The position numbers and the translations under genes are program-made. A stretch of DNA of 13,606 nucleotides from positions 1-13,606 of the forward strand of contig CANKEA010000008.1 of NCBI GenBank assembly GCA_947480815.1, written 5' to 3'. Shown piece by piece: positions 1 through 7,640 of this stretch. Under the pieces are notes generated by a model that saw only the letters and a list, made by a program, of their open reading frames with translations, made no database searches and was not told where the DNA came from. Source of the DNA: Caulobacterales bacterium. GTDB lineage: Bacteria; Pseudomonadota; Alphaproteobacteria; Caulobacterales; Caulobacteraceae. The stretch's first letter is position 1, and each line of letters begins with the position of its first letter.

Positions 1-11
1 AGGAAAGCGTT

Positions 12-1040
12 ATGCTCTCCGCCGCACCCCCTGCCGTCAGCGTCGTGATTGTCGCTTACAACAGTGGGCCGACCCTGGTGCGTTGCCTGGCGGCGCTTAA
101 AGCCCAAACCTTCACCGATTTCGAGACCCTGCTGGTCGACAACGGCGAGCCCGGCGCAAACGACGGTGCCCCGGCCAGGGCGGCGCACGCCGATCCCGCC
201 ATCAAGCTGATTTCCGCCCATGGCAACCTCGGCTTCGCGGCTGGCAACAATCTGGCCGCGAGCGAAGCAAAAGGCCGCTGGCTGGTACTGCTCAATCCCG
301 ATGCCTATGCCGCCCCGGACTGGCTGGAGCGGCTGGTGGATGCCGCCGCCCGCTATCCCGCCTGCAGCGCCTTTACCTCGCGCCAGTTGATGGACCAGAC
401 CCCGGAACGGCTCGATGGCCTGGGCGATGTGATGTTCGCCGCCGGCATTCCTTACCGTGGCGGCTACGGCCAGACCGACCCTGGAGATACGCCCGAGGGT
501 GAGGTTTTCTCGCCCTGCGGCGCGGCGATGATGATCGACCGAGCCTTGTTCCTGAGCATGGGCGGGTTCGACGAGAGTTTCTTTTGCTACTGTGAAGACG
601 TTGACCTGGGCTTCCGCCTGCAACTGGCCGGTGAGCCGGTACTGATTATTCCTTCGGCTGTGGTGCGCCACCACGGCTCGGCCTCCTCGGGCGGTCCAGC
701 ATCAGGCTTTGCCGTCTCGCACGGCACCCGCAACCGGCTGTGGATGCTGATAAAGGACCTGCCGACCCCACTGCTGGTCCCCGTGTTGCTGGCACATGTG
801 GCGGCGGTCAGCCTGCAATGTGCCTTGGCTCGGCGCGACCCGGCGGCGGCCATGACCATGCGGGCGCTGATCAAGGGTTGCCAGACGGCCTCGACGCCCT
901 GGCGGTCGCGGCGATCCGTGCAGGCGGCGCGTAAGGCCTCTGTGCTGGATATTCTCCGCGCCATGACCTGGAATCCCCGCGATGTCCTGGTCATGAAACC
1001 GGTGATCCGGCCGATCAGATCGCGCGTTAAAGCGCGCTGA
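12..1040 (+). CDS. Glycosyltransferase family 2 (rhamnosyltransferase-like)
   Basis: This is a GT-A fold family 2 glycosyltransferase of 342 residues, probably cytoplasmic or at the membrane face, transferring a nucleotide-activated sugar in polysaccharide or LPS O-antigen synthesis. The N-terminus has the usual SVVIVAYNS strand (residues 10-18). A GNLGFAAGNN nucleotide-binding segment (71-80) and NPDA (95-98, the metal-binding DxD equivalent) follow, then PCGAAMMIDR (168-177) and YCEDVDLGFR (193-202), whose ED is the expected catalytic-base region. RHHGSAS (219-225) and an RN pair (240-241) match the WbbL-like subgroup. The C-terminal 100 residues are more hydrophobic and basic and may help membrane association. 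The ATG is preceded by AGGAAA at the window edge with good spacing, which fixes the start. No partner gene is visible to the left. Donor and acceptor cannot be told from sequence; rhamnosyltransferase is a guess from family resemblance. Confidence 0.9.
   Translation: MLSAAPPAVSVVIVAYNSGPTLVRCLAALKAQTFTDFETLLVDNGEPGANDGAPARAAHADPAIKLISAHGNLGFAAGNNLAASEAKGRWLVLLNPDAYAAPDWLERLVDAAARYPACSAFTSRQLMDQTPERLDGLGDVMFAAGIPYRGGYGQTDPGDTPEGEVFSPCGAAMMIDRALFLSMGGFDESFFCYCEDVDLGFRLQLAGEPVLIIPSAVVRHHGSASSGGPASGFAVSHGTRNRLWMLIKDLPTPLLVPVLLAHVAAVSLQCALARRDPAAAMTMRALIKGCQTASTPWRSRRSVQAARKASVLDILRAMTWNPRDVLVMKPVIRPIRSRVKAR
1022..1037. terminator. Small hairpin across the convergent stop codons (weak)
   Basis: A 5-bp perfect stem (GCGCG at 1022-1026, CGCGC at 1033-1037) with a 6-base loop lies where the glycosyltransferase and argE coding ends overlap. 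It could slow polymerase from either side. There is no T-tract on either strand and the stem is short, so this may simply be GC-rich coding sequence. Confidence 0.15.
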
Positions 1041-2211
1041 GGCACTCTACTAGTCGCGCCATAAAGGCCACGCCGCGCTGAACCTGGCTGACCTCGACAA
1101 ATTCGTCCGGCTGATGCGCCTGATCAATCGAGCCTGGACCACAGATCACGGTCGAAAATCCCGCCTCCTGAAACTGCCCGGCTTCTGCGGCATAGGACAC
1201 GACCCGGGACGGGCCGTTGTCGCCGGCCAGCCGCCGCGCCAGCAGCTCGGCCGCCCCGCCTGGTTCCGGTGCCAGCGGCGGGGTATGCGAGCGGCGTTGG
1301 ATCACCAGTCCGGTCTCGGGGAAGCGCGCCTTGAGTTTGCTGTCGATTTGGCGCGCCAGAATGAAAATGTCGCTCAGCAGGGCCTGCGCATCAACGCCCG
1401 CAGGGCAGCGCAGGTCGAACACGAACACGCATTCGCGCGCCAGGATGTTTACAGCGGTCCCACCATTGACCTGGCCAAGGGTCAGAGAGCACCCGGCCGG
1501 GACGTATGGCGAGGCCGGATCGGCGTCGTGCGCCAGCTTTGCGGACAACTGGTGCAGTGCACTGAGCAGCGGAATCGCCGCCATAATGGCCGAGGCACCC
1601 AGGTGCGTTAGGCTGGAATGCGCCTCACGCCCGGTCACCGTCACCCTGTAGGATGTGATGCCCTTGTGCCCATGCACGGCCACCATGTCGGTTGGTTCGC
1701 CCACAATCACCACCGCCGGTGGCGGAATCTGCGCGACGATCACGGCGATCAAATCGGGCGCGCCCAGGCACCCGACCTCTTCGTCATAGGAAAACGCCAG
1801 ATGCACGGGCTTTTGCAGCCGCGCCTGGGTCAGGGCGGGCACCGTCGCCAGGCTGAGGGCTAAAAAGCCCTTCATGTCGCATGTACCGCGGCCGTAAAGC
1901 CGCCCGTCCCGTTCCGTCAGGGTCCAGGGGTCGCTGCTCCAGGCCTGGCCGTCCACCGGCACCACGTCAGTATGGCCAGACAGCACCACACCTCCGGCGA
2001 TATCTGGTCCAATACTGGCCAGCAGATTGGCCTTGCTTCCATCGGCATTGGGCACCCGCCGCGAGGCGACGCCATGGCCGGCCAGATAGGCCTCAACCCA
2101 TTCGATCAGTGCCAGGTTCGAGCCACGCGATGTGGTATCGAAACCGACCAGGGTGCGCAGGATCTCGATCGCATTGGCGGCAAGCTGTTCGACATTTGGA
2201 GGCGCGGCCAT
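1027..2211 (-). CDS. argE: Acetylornithine deacetylase (ArgE), M20 metallopeptidase
   Basis: This M20-family dizinc hydrolase of 394 residues should convert N2-acetylornithine to ornithine and acetate in the cytoplasm during arginine synthesis. The family pattern is complete: GHTDVVP (79-85, zinc ligand H80 and D82), GRGTCDMKG (107-115, bridging D112), SYDEEVG (141-147, catalytic E144 and ligand E145), GEPT (171-174), GREAHSS in the lid domain, and a late histidine in QAHQPDEF (H366). The spacing is close to that of E. coli ArgE. The frame stays open upstream to 2451, but the ATG at 2211 gives normal family length; the extra upstream codons would overlap the divergent GST gene and show no similarity. 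A weak AAGG lies 13 bases upstream. Its 3' end overlaps the convergent glycosyltransferase by 14 bp. A related N-acyl amino acid deacylase is the main alternative. Confidence 0.9.
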   Translation of the reverse strand: MAAPPNVEQLAANAIEILRTLVGFDTTSRGSNLALIEWVEAYLAGHGVASRRVPNADGSKANLLASIGPDIAGGVVLSGHTDVVPVDGQAWSSDPWTLTERDGRLYGRGTCDMKGFLALSLATVPALTQARLQKPVHLAFSYDEEVGCLGAPDLIAVIVAQIPPPAVVIVGEPTDMVAVHGHKGITSYRVTVTGREAHSSLTHLGASAIMAAIPLLSALHQLSAKLAHDADPASPYVPAGCSLTLGQVNGGTAVNILARECVFVFDLRCPAGVDAQALLSDIFILARQIDSKLKARFPETGLVIQRRSHTPPLAPEPGGAAELLARRLAGDNGPSRVVSYAAEAGQFQEAGFSTVICGPGSIDQAHQPDEFVEVSQVQRGVAFMARLVECLSAL

Positions 2212-2237
2212 GACCCATATTGAGCCTTGTGCCCCAT

Positions 2238-2252
2238 GCGGGTAAAGCCCGC
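2238..2252. promoter_or_regulatory. Small inverted repeat between argE and the divergent GST gene
   Basis: GCGGG (2238-2242) and CCCGC (2248-2252) form a 5-bp perfect stem with a 5-base loop. It sits in the 66-bp divergent gap between the argE ATG and the GST GTG start. It could be an operator half-site pair or a leader hairpin upstream of the GST ribosome-binding site. It is short enough to be chance in GC-rich DNA. Confidence 0.2.
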
Positions 2253-2277
2253 TTCCCACTTTGCTGGAACAGATGAT

Positions 2278-2913
2278 GTGATCGATCTTTACACCTGGGG
2301 TACGCCGAACGGGCACAAGGTTTCTATCGCTCTGGAGGAGATGGGCCTCGCCTATGGCGTCCACGCCGTAAATATCGGCAAGGATGAGCAGTTCGCCCCC
2401 ACGTTCCTGGCGATTTCGCCCAATAACAAGATCCCGGCCATCGTAGACCATGATGCGCCCGGCGGTGCCCAGACCGTGTTCGAGAGCGGGGCTATCCTGC
2501 TCTACCTCGCCGAGAAGACCGGCCGCTTTCTGAGTCCATCTGGTCCTGAGCGTGTCGCGGCGCTGGAATGGCTATTCTGGCAGGTTGGCGGGCTGGGCCC
2601 CATGATTGGCCAGCTCAACTGGTTCGCCAGCCCCAACCACCCCGCAGTGCCCGTGGGCATTGAGCGTTACACCAACGAGGGCCGCCGCCTGCTGGGCGTG
2701 ATGGACAAGCGTTTGTCCACCGTGCCGTACCTGGCCGGTGACGACTATTCCATCGCCGACATGGCTTGTTACGCCTGGATCCTGTCCGCCCTGAGCTACA
2801 CCGCCAAGCGGTCGCCCGCGCTCATTCCCGATATGCCGTCAGTGCGGCGCTGGCTGGATGACGTGGGCGCACGTCCGGCCGTGCAGCGCGGCATGTCCGT
2901 AGCGAAGGCCTGA
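2278..2913 (+). CDS. yfcG: YfcG-type nu-class glutathione S-transferase / disulfide oxidoreductase
   Basis: This 211-residue cytoplasmic GST-fold protein closely resembles E. coli YfcG, which uses bound glutathione or GSSG for disulfide-bond reductase activity. The thioredoxin-like half starts MIDLYTWGTPNGHK, with the nu-class Thr9-Asn11 motif in place of a catalytic Tyr, Ser or Cys. It continues with SPNNKIPAIVDH (48-58) and FESGAILLYLAEKTG (68-82), which contains the glutathione-binding Glu-Ser pair. The helical half has the WLFWQVGGLGPM segment and YSIADMACYAW, both typical of the YfcG/YghU branch. I chose the GTG at 2278 because the YfcG family begins there and GGAA lies about 8 bases upstream. 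ATGs at 2227 and 2236 would add 17 or 14 unmatched residues and run close to argE. It is divergent from argE and convergent with the FKBP cluster. The symbol is by homology; the physiological substrate is unknown. Confidence 0.87.
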   Translation: MIDLYTWGTPNGHKVSIALEEMGLAYGVHAVNIGKDEQFAPTFLAISPNNKIPAIVDHDAPGGAQTVFESGAILLYLAEKTGRFLSPSGPERVAALEWLFWQVGGLGPMIGQLNWFASPNHPAVPVGIERYTNEGRRLLGVMDKRLSTVPYLAGDDYSIADMACYAWILSALSYTAKRSPALIPDMPSVRRWLDDVGARPAVQRGMSVAKA

Positions 2914-2926
2914 CCAAAGAGCCCCG

Positions 2927-2966
2927 CTAAGCTTGGGCCCGGAATTGCTGTGCGATGGCCGCTTAG
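2927..2966. terminator. Possible imperfect hairpin in the convergent gap
   Basis: In the 68-bp gap between two convergent genes, CTAAGC (2927-2932) can pair with GCTTAG (2961-2966), and GGCC (2936-2939) with GGCC (2957-2960), leaving a 3-base bulge and a 17-base loop. It could act as a bidirectional terminator for the GST gene and the FKBP cluster. There is no strong T-run, so support is weak. Confidence 0.25.
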
Positions 2967-2981
2967 TCTCGACCGAGCGCG

Positions 2982-3908
2982 CTATTTAGCCGGCGGCGGG
3001 GGTGGGGCGTTCTCGCGCTGAATTTCGCTCAGAGACTTGAACGCCACAAGCTGGATGCGGAACATGAGCACGCTGTTCGCGGGAATCTGCTCATCGGCCT
3101 TGTCGCCATAGGCCAAGCTCGGCGGGGCCCAGATTTCCCACTGATCACCCGGATGCATTAGAGAGATGGCCTCAGACCAGGCCGGGATCAGAGCGCCAAG
3201 CTGGAAGATGGCCGGCTGGTCGTCGTCCACCGACGCGTCGAAGGTGGTGCCATCAAGCAGCTTGCCTTCGTAATGCACGGCCACCAGATCGTCCTTGCCC
3301 GGCGAACCGCCCTTGGGATCGCCTGGCACGACCACGCGATATTGCAGGCCGTCGGGCAGGGTGATCACACCCGCCTCAGTTTTATTCTTGGCCAGGAAGG
3401 CCGTGCCGTCCGGCATCGGGGGTGCCGGGGTAAAGTCGATTAGGTTGAGGCGAAACTCCAGCACGCTGCCGCCGGGGATCGGACCCTTGTCTTCGTCGCC
3501 ATAGGCCAGTTCCGGCGGGGCCCAGATGATCCACTGGTCGCCGGTGTGCATCAGCTGCACCGTCTCGATCCAGGCCGGGATCAGGCCGCGCAGTGGAAAT
3601 TCCGCCGGCTTGCCGCGCGCGATGGAGCTGTCGAACACCTTGCCGTCGATCAGCTTGCCCTCGTAGTCCACCTTCACCGTATCGCGCGGTCCGGGGTGGG
3701 CACCTGTCGCAGGGCCAGACTGGATGATCTTGTATTGCAGGCCGTCAGGCAGGGTGACCACGCCCGGCGCGGTCTTGTTCTTAGCCAGGAACGCCTGGGC
3801 CGCCGTGGGGCCGGCGGCAGCAACAGTGGCGGTTGGGGCCTGGGCATGCGCTGCTAGAAGCGGCGCGAGCGAAAGTGTGAGGGCAGCGGCGAGGGTGGGG
3901 AAACGCAT
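2982..3908 (-). CDS. Secreted tandem-domain FKBP-type peptidyl-prolyl isomerase
   Basis: This 308-residue protein has a Sec signal peptide (basic start, hydrophobic core about residues 6-20, cleavage near AHA-QA at 22-24) and two FKBP domains (about 39-160 and 169-290). It likely catalyses prolyl cis-trans isomerisation or acts as a chaperone in the periplasm. Both domains keep the pocket residues equivalent to FKBP12 Tyr26, Phe36-Asp37, Phe46, Trp59, Tyr82 and Phe99: Y82, F92-D93, F104, W113, Y136, F152, and Y213, F223-D224, F235, W244, Y267, F283. In each, the usual PGW is PAW. A proline-rich tail (PPPPP near 302-306) ends the protein. The ATG follows an AAGGA that overlaps the stop of the upstream FKBP gene, 8 bp away, so the two are probably translationally coupled. 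Most bacterial FKBPs have one domain, so the duplication is notable. Client proteins are unknown. Confidence 0.88.
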   Translation of the reverse strand: MRFPTLAAALTLSLAPLLAAHAQAPTATVAAAGPTAAQAFLAKNKTAPGVVTLPDGLQYKIIQSGPATGAHPGPRDTVKVDYEGKLIDGKVFDSSIARGKPAEFPLRGLIPAWIETVQLMHTGDQWIIWAPPELAYGDEDKGPIPGGSVLEFRLNLIDFTPAPPMPDGTAFLAKNKTEAGVITLPDGLQYRVVVPGDPKGGSPGKDDLVAVHYEGKLLDGTTFDASVDDDQPAIFQLGALIPAWSEAISLMHPGDQWEIWAPPSLAYGDKADEQIPANSVLMFRIQLVAFKSLSEIQRENAPPPPPAK

Positions 3909-4312
3909 TTTTCTTATTATCCTTGAGCCGTCTGGCGGGCCGCGGGCAGGAAATCGATCAGTTGGATACGGAAGTCCAACACGCTGTTGGCCGGGATCGG
4001 CCCCTTATCCTCGTCGCCGTAGGCGCGGGAGGGCGGGGTCCAGACCTCCCACTCATCGCCGGGGCGCATCTTGGTGAGGGCATCGGTCCAGCCGGGGATC
4101 AGGTTGTGCAGCGGGGCGGTGATCGGCGCGCCACGCTGGAATGAGCTGTCGAACATTGTGCCATCGAGCAGCTTGCCCTCGTACATCACCTTGATCTCAT
4201 CGGCCGGGCGGGGCGAGTTGCCGCTCACTGGGCCGGAGGTGATGATCTTGTACTGCACTCCGGTGGGCAGGGTGACGACGCCGGGTGCAGTGGCGTTCTT
4301 GGTCAGGAAGGC
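3039..4312 (-). repeat. Three diverged copies of one FKBP domain-plus-linker unit
   Basis: Three coding repeats of about 365 bp lie at 4312-3950, 3794-3429 and 3404-3039 across two adjacent genes. Each begins with the same linker pattern, FL-x-KN-x-T followed by GV-[VI]-TLP-x-G-x-QY, and each ends in FR-[IL]-x-LI/V-x-F. The DNA at the linker is still similar: TTCTTGGCCAGGAAGGCC at 3385-3402, with close relatives at 3778-3795 and 4296-4313. The shared linker, which is not part of the FKBP core, points to local duplication of one ancestral gene rather than independent recruitment. Confidence 0.7.
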
Positions 4313-4438
4313 TTGGCCCTCCGACTGAGCCGCCGCCGCCTTGGCGGGGTCGATCTTGGGAGCGGATGCGGGCTTGTGGCAGGCTGCCAGTGGCAGGCTC
4401 AGCGCCAGGGCGACGGCGGCGATCGAGGTCATGCGCAT
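3917..4438 (-). CDS. FKBP-type peptidyl-prolyl isomerase lipoprotein
   Basis: This is a 173-residue predicted lipoprotein with one FKBP domain (about 43-163). The signal peptide ends in a clear lipobox, LAAC (17-20), so Cys20 should be lipidated. Residue +2 is His, not Asp, which favours the outer membrane. The domain keeps Y86, F96-D97, W117 (in the canonical LIPGW), Y140 and F156, but the position matching FKBP12 Phe46 is Ala108, so the active pocket may be altered. The ATG at 4438 has AGGA ten bases upstream; a TTG codon just before it (4441) is an unlikely alternative. The gene lies 12 bp after aguB and 8 bp before the double-FKBP gene, so it is probably the third gene of one operon. Isomerase activity is inferred from the family. 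Confidence 0.87.
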   Translation of the reverse strand: MRMTSIAAVALALSLPLAACHKPASAPKIDPAKAAAAQSEGQAFLTKNATAPGVVTLPTGVQYKIITSGPVSGNSPRPADEIKVMYEGKLLDGTMFDSSFQRGAPITAPLHNLIPGWTDALTKMRPGDEWEVWTPPSRAYGDEDKGPIPANSVLDFRIQLIDFLPAARQTAQG

Positions 4439-4450
4439 CAAGGCGGGTTC

Positions 4451-5328
4451 CTATGCTGGTCGCGGGGTGGTCAAGGCGCCGTAGAGGTCGGGGCGGCGGT
4501 CGCGGAAAAAGCCCCAGGCGGCCCGATGCCGGCTCAGAAAGTCTAGGTCAAAGCTTGCCACGGCCACGCCGTGTTCGTCCCGGCCCATGTCGGAAATAAG
4601 GTCGCCGCGATGATCGGCGATAAAGCTGGACCCGTAGAAGGTCTGACCGCCGCCAGAATAGCCGTCCCACGGTTCGAAGCCGGTACGGTTGGCACCCACG
4701 ACGGGAATCACATTGCTGACCGCGTGGCCCTGCATGGCGCGCCGCCAGGGCAAGGCGGTATCCAGGCTCTGGTCATGCGGCTCGCTGCCGATAGCGGTGG
4801 GATAGAGCAGCACCTCCGCGCCCATCAGGGTCATGGCGCGCGCGGCTTCCGGGTACCATTGGTCCCAGCAGATGCCCACGCCGAGCCGACCAAACCGCGT
4901 ATCCCACACCTTGAAGCCGGTGTCGCCGGGGCGGAAATAGTACTTCTCCATATAGCCGGGCCCGTCCGGAATATGGCTTTTGCGGTAAATGCCTAGCAGC
5001 GATCCATCGGCGTCTGCCATGACTAGGCTGTTGAAATAGTGCGGCCCCTCACACTCGAAGATCGAGATCGGAATCACTACCCCCAACTCTGCGGCGAGTG
5101 GGGCCAGGGCGGTGACGCAGGGGTGCTCTCGCCAGGGCGCGGCGGTAGAGAACCATTGCTCCTCCTGGGCGACGCAGAAATAAGGGCCCTGGAAAAGCTC
5201 CGGCGGCAGTATCACCTGCGCGCCCTTGGCCGCCGCCTCGCGGATCAACTCGGCGGTGAGGGCGATATTGTCCTGCATATCCATGCCGTAGCGGGATTGG
5301 ATGGCGGCGACGCTGATCATGCGGGCCA

Positions 5329-5329
<1 letters not shown>
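4451..5329 (-). CDS. aguB: N-carbamoylputrescine amidase
   Basis: This 292-residue nitrilase-superfamily enzyme hydrolyses N-carbamoylputrescine to putrescine, CO2 and ammonia, the last step of the agmatine route to putrescine in the cytoplasm. The Glu-Lys-Cys triad is visible: E44 in LPPELF, K117 in YRKSHIPDGPGY and C154 in GVGICWDQWYPE. The YMEKYYFRPGDTGF segment (127-140) and the TAIGSEP motif are typical of the AguB branch rather than of general carbon-nitrogen hydrolases. The ATG at 5329 shares its A with the TGA stop of aguA (TGATG), and AGGAG lies 8 bases upstream within aguA, so translation is very likely coupled. A second ATG three codons in (5320) is possible. Adjacency to agmatine deiminase makes the substrate assignment strong. 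Confidence 0.95.
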
Positions 5330-6330
<1,001 letters not shown>

Positions 6331-6339
6331 GACGACGCC

Positions 6340-6367
6340 AGATGGGCTGTGCCCGATCCTTCGTCAA
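6340..6367 (-). promoter_or_regulatory. Candidate promoter for the aguA-aguB-FKBP cluster
   Basis: On the minus strand, TTGACG (6367-6362) matches the -35 consensus of alphaproteobacterial housekeeping sigma. Fourteen bases further is GCCCATCT (6347-6340), a poor match to the Caulobacter-type -10 (GCTANAWC). A start site from it would fall only a few bases before the aguA ATG, consistent with the absence of a clear ribosome-binding site. The -10 is weak. Confidence 0.25.
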
Positions 6368-6408
6368 GCACGTGATTGGCTCAGCAAGGCGTGACGTCGG
6401 TCCGCACC

Positions 6409-6517
6409 CCCTCCGTCATCCCGACCGCACCGCAGCGCAGCGCCGGGACCCAGGGTCGGATCAGCGAAAACAGCTGGGTCCCGGGTCGGCGTGGCTATTG
6501 CCACTTGTCCGGGAGGG
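6409..6517. repeat. Nested palindromic intergenic repeat
   Basis: This structure fills more than half of the 191-bp gap between queG and aguA. The core is an 11-bp perfect inverted repeat, CCGGGACCCAG (6443-6453) with CTGGGTCCCGG (6474-6484), around a 20-base loop. Outside it CCGACC (6421-6426) matches GGTCGG (6484-6489), and further out CCCTCC (6409-6414) matches GGAGGG (6512-6517). The right half also holds a separate hairpin, GTGGC-TATT-GCCAC (6491-6504). The layout, including the CGTCATCC start and the CGCAGCGCAGCG stretch, resembles dispersed palindromic elements common between genes in alphaproteobacteria. It begins 4 bp beyond the queG stop, so it could also protect or end the fzlA-queG transcript. 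The remaining 6331-6408 contains only the candidate aguA promoter. Confidence 0.65.
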
Positions 6518-6521
6518 CGAG

Positions 6522-7640
6522 TTAGGTCGGTGCAGCCCCTGCAACCCACTCCTCCAGCACCAGCCGGTCGCGCTCCTCGCCTGGACCGAGCGCTGCGAAA
6601 TCCTGCGGGCTCAGCAAGCGCGAGGCGGCCCAGACCGCTGCCGAGCGGACCAGGGGCGAAGCATCGGACAGGTTCGGCTGCACAGCCTGCATCAGCGCCG
6701 GCTCGCCGCTGTTGCCAATGGCGTAGAGCACATTGCGCAGGAAGCGGTCACGGCCGATGCGCTTGACTGGGCTTTTCGAAAACAGGGCGCGGAAGGCACT
6801 CTCATTCAGGGCTGCAAGGGTGGCAAGCGAGGGAGACCGCAATTCGTCGCGCGCATGAAACCGGGCATCGCGGGCCTCGGATGCGAACTTGTTCCAAGGG
6901 CAGACCGCCAGGCAATCGTCGCAGCCATAGATCCGGTTGCCCATGGCGGCGCGGAATTCGAGCGGGAACGGCCCGGCATGCTCGTTGTTGAGGTAGGCTA
7001 GGCAGCGGCGCGCATCGAGTTGGTAGGGCGCCGGAAACGCATTGGTCGGGCAGACGGCGATGCAGCGTGTGCAGGCACCGCAGTGGTCCTGCGACGCCGT
7101 ATCGCCGGGCAGGTCGAGGTCGGTCAGGATGACACCGAGGAACAGCCAGGAGCCATATGCGCGGCTAACCAGGTTGGTGTGCTTGCCCTGCCAGCCCAGG
7201 CCCGCGCGCTGGGCCAGGGGCTTTTCCATCAAGGGGGCGGTGTCGACGAAGACCTTGACCTGGCAGGTCTCGCTCTGTGCGATCCAGCCGGCCAGAGTCT
7301 TCAGCCGCTTTTTGATCGGCTCGTGATAATCCTCGCCGTGGGCGTAGGCGCTGATCGCGCCGCGCGTGCGGTCGGCCAGGGCCAGCATGGGGTCAGTTTC
7401 GGGTCCGTAGTTCACCCCGAGCATGACGGCGGACTTCGCGTCCGGCCACATGGCCTTCGGATGGCTGCGGCGATCAAGCGTGGTCGCCATCCAGTCCATA
7501 GACCCGTGGCGGCCATCATCGATGAAAGCCTGCAAATGATGGCCGGCGTCCCACGGGGCTTGCGCATCGGCGAAGCCACAGACGTCGAAGCCAAGGTCCA
7601 GCGCCTTGGCCCGGATCGCCTCAGAAATCGAGATCGTCAT
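6522..7640 (-). CDS. queG: Epoxyqueuosine reductase
   Basis: This 372-residue cobalamin- and iron-sulfur-dependent enzyme reduces epoxyqueuosine to queuosine at the tRNA wobble position in the cytoplasm, the last step of queuosine synthesis. The N-terminal cobalamin-binding domain contains FVDTAPLMEKPLAQRAGLGWQGKHTN (131-156) with the proposed catalytic Asp133. Two 4Fe-4S clusters are expected from CGACTRCIAVCP (C187, C190, C193, C197) and C213 with YGCDDCLAVCPWN (C240, C243, C247). A short HEAT-like helical region (about 300-365) closes the protein, as in full-length QueG. The ATG at 7640 lies inside the end of fzlA (20-bp overlap) and has no clear Shine-Dalgarno, so it probably depends on coupling to fzlA translation. 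Length and all cysteines are normal, so I expect an active enzyme. Confidence 0.95.
   Translation of the reverse strand: MTISISEAIRAKALDLGFDVCGFADAQAPWDAGHHLQAFIDDGRHGSMDWMATTLDRRSHPKAMWPDAKSAVMLGVNYGPETDPMLALADRTRGAISAYAHGEDYHEPIKKRLKTLAGWIAQSETCQVKVFVDTAPLMEKPLAQRAGLGWQGKHTNLVSRAYGSWLFLGVILTDLDLPGDTASQDHCGACTRCIAVCPTNAFPAPYQLDARRCLAYLNNEHAGPFPLEFRAAMGNRIYGCDDCLAVCPWNKFASEARDARFHARDELRSPSLATLAALNESAFRALFSKSPVKRIGRDRFLRNVLYAIGNSGEPALMQAVQPNLSDASPLVRSAAVWAASRLLSPQDFAALGPGEERDRLVLEEWVAGAAPT

Noticed and set aside
2212..2451. In-frame upstream extension of argE to 2451
   Set aside because: The extra 80 residues lack similarity to M20 enzymes and lie antisense to the well-conserved N-terminus of the YfcG-type gene; the ATG at 2211 gives normal ArgE length and motif spacing.
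4439..4441. TTG start for the FKBP lipoprotein
   Set aside because: An ATG follows directly, has suitable AGGA spacing and gives a normal lipoprotein signal peptide.
6342..7001. 219-codon plus-strand reading frame
   Set aside because: It runs through the palindrome and antisense to queG, whose cysteines and motifs are intact. The composition looks like a high-GC shadow frame with no recognisable domain.
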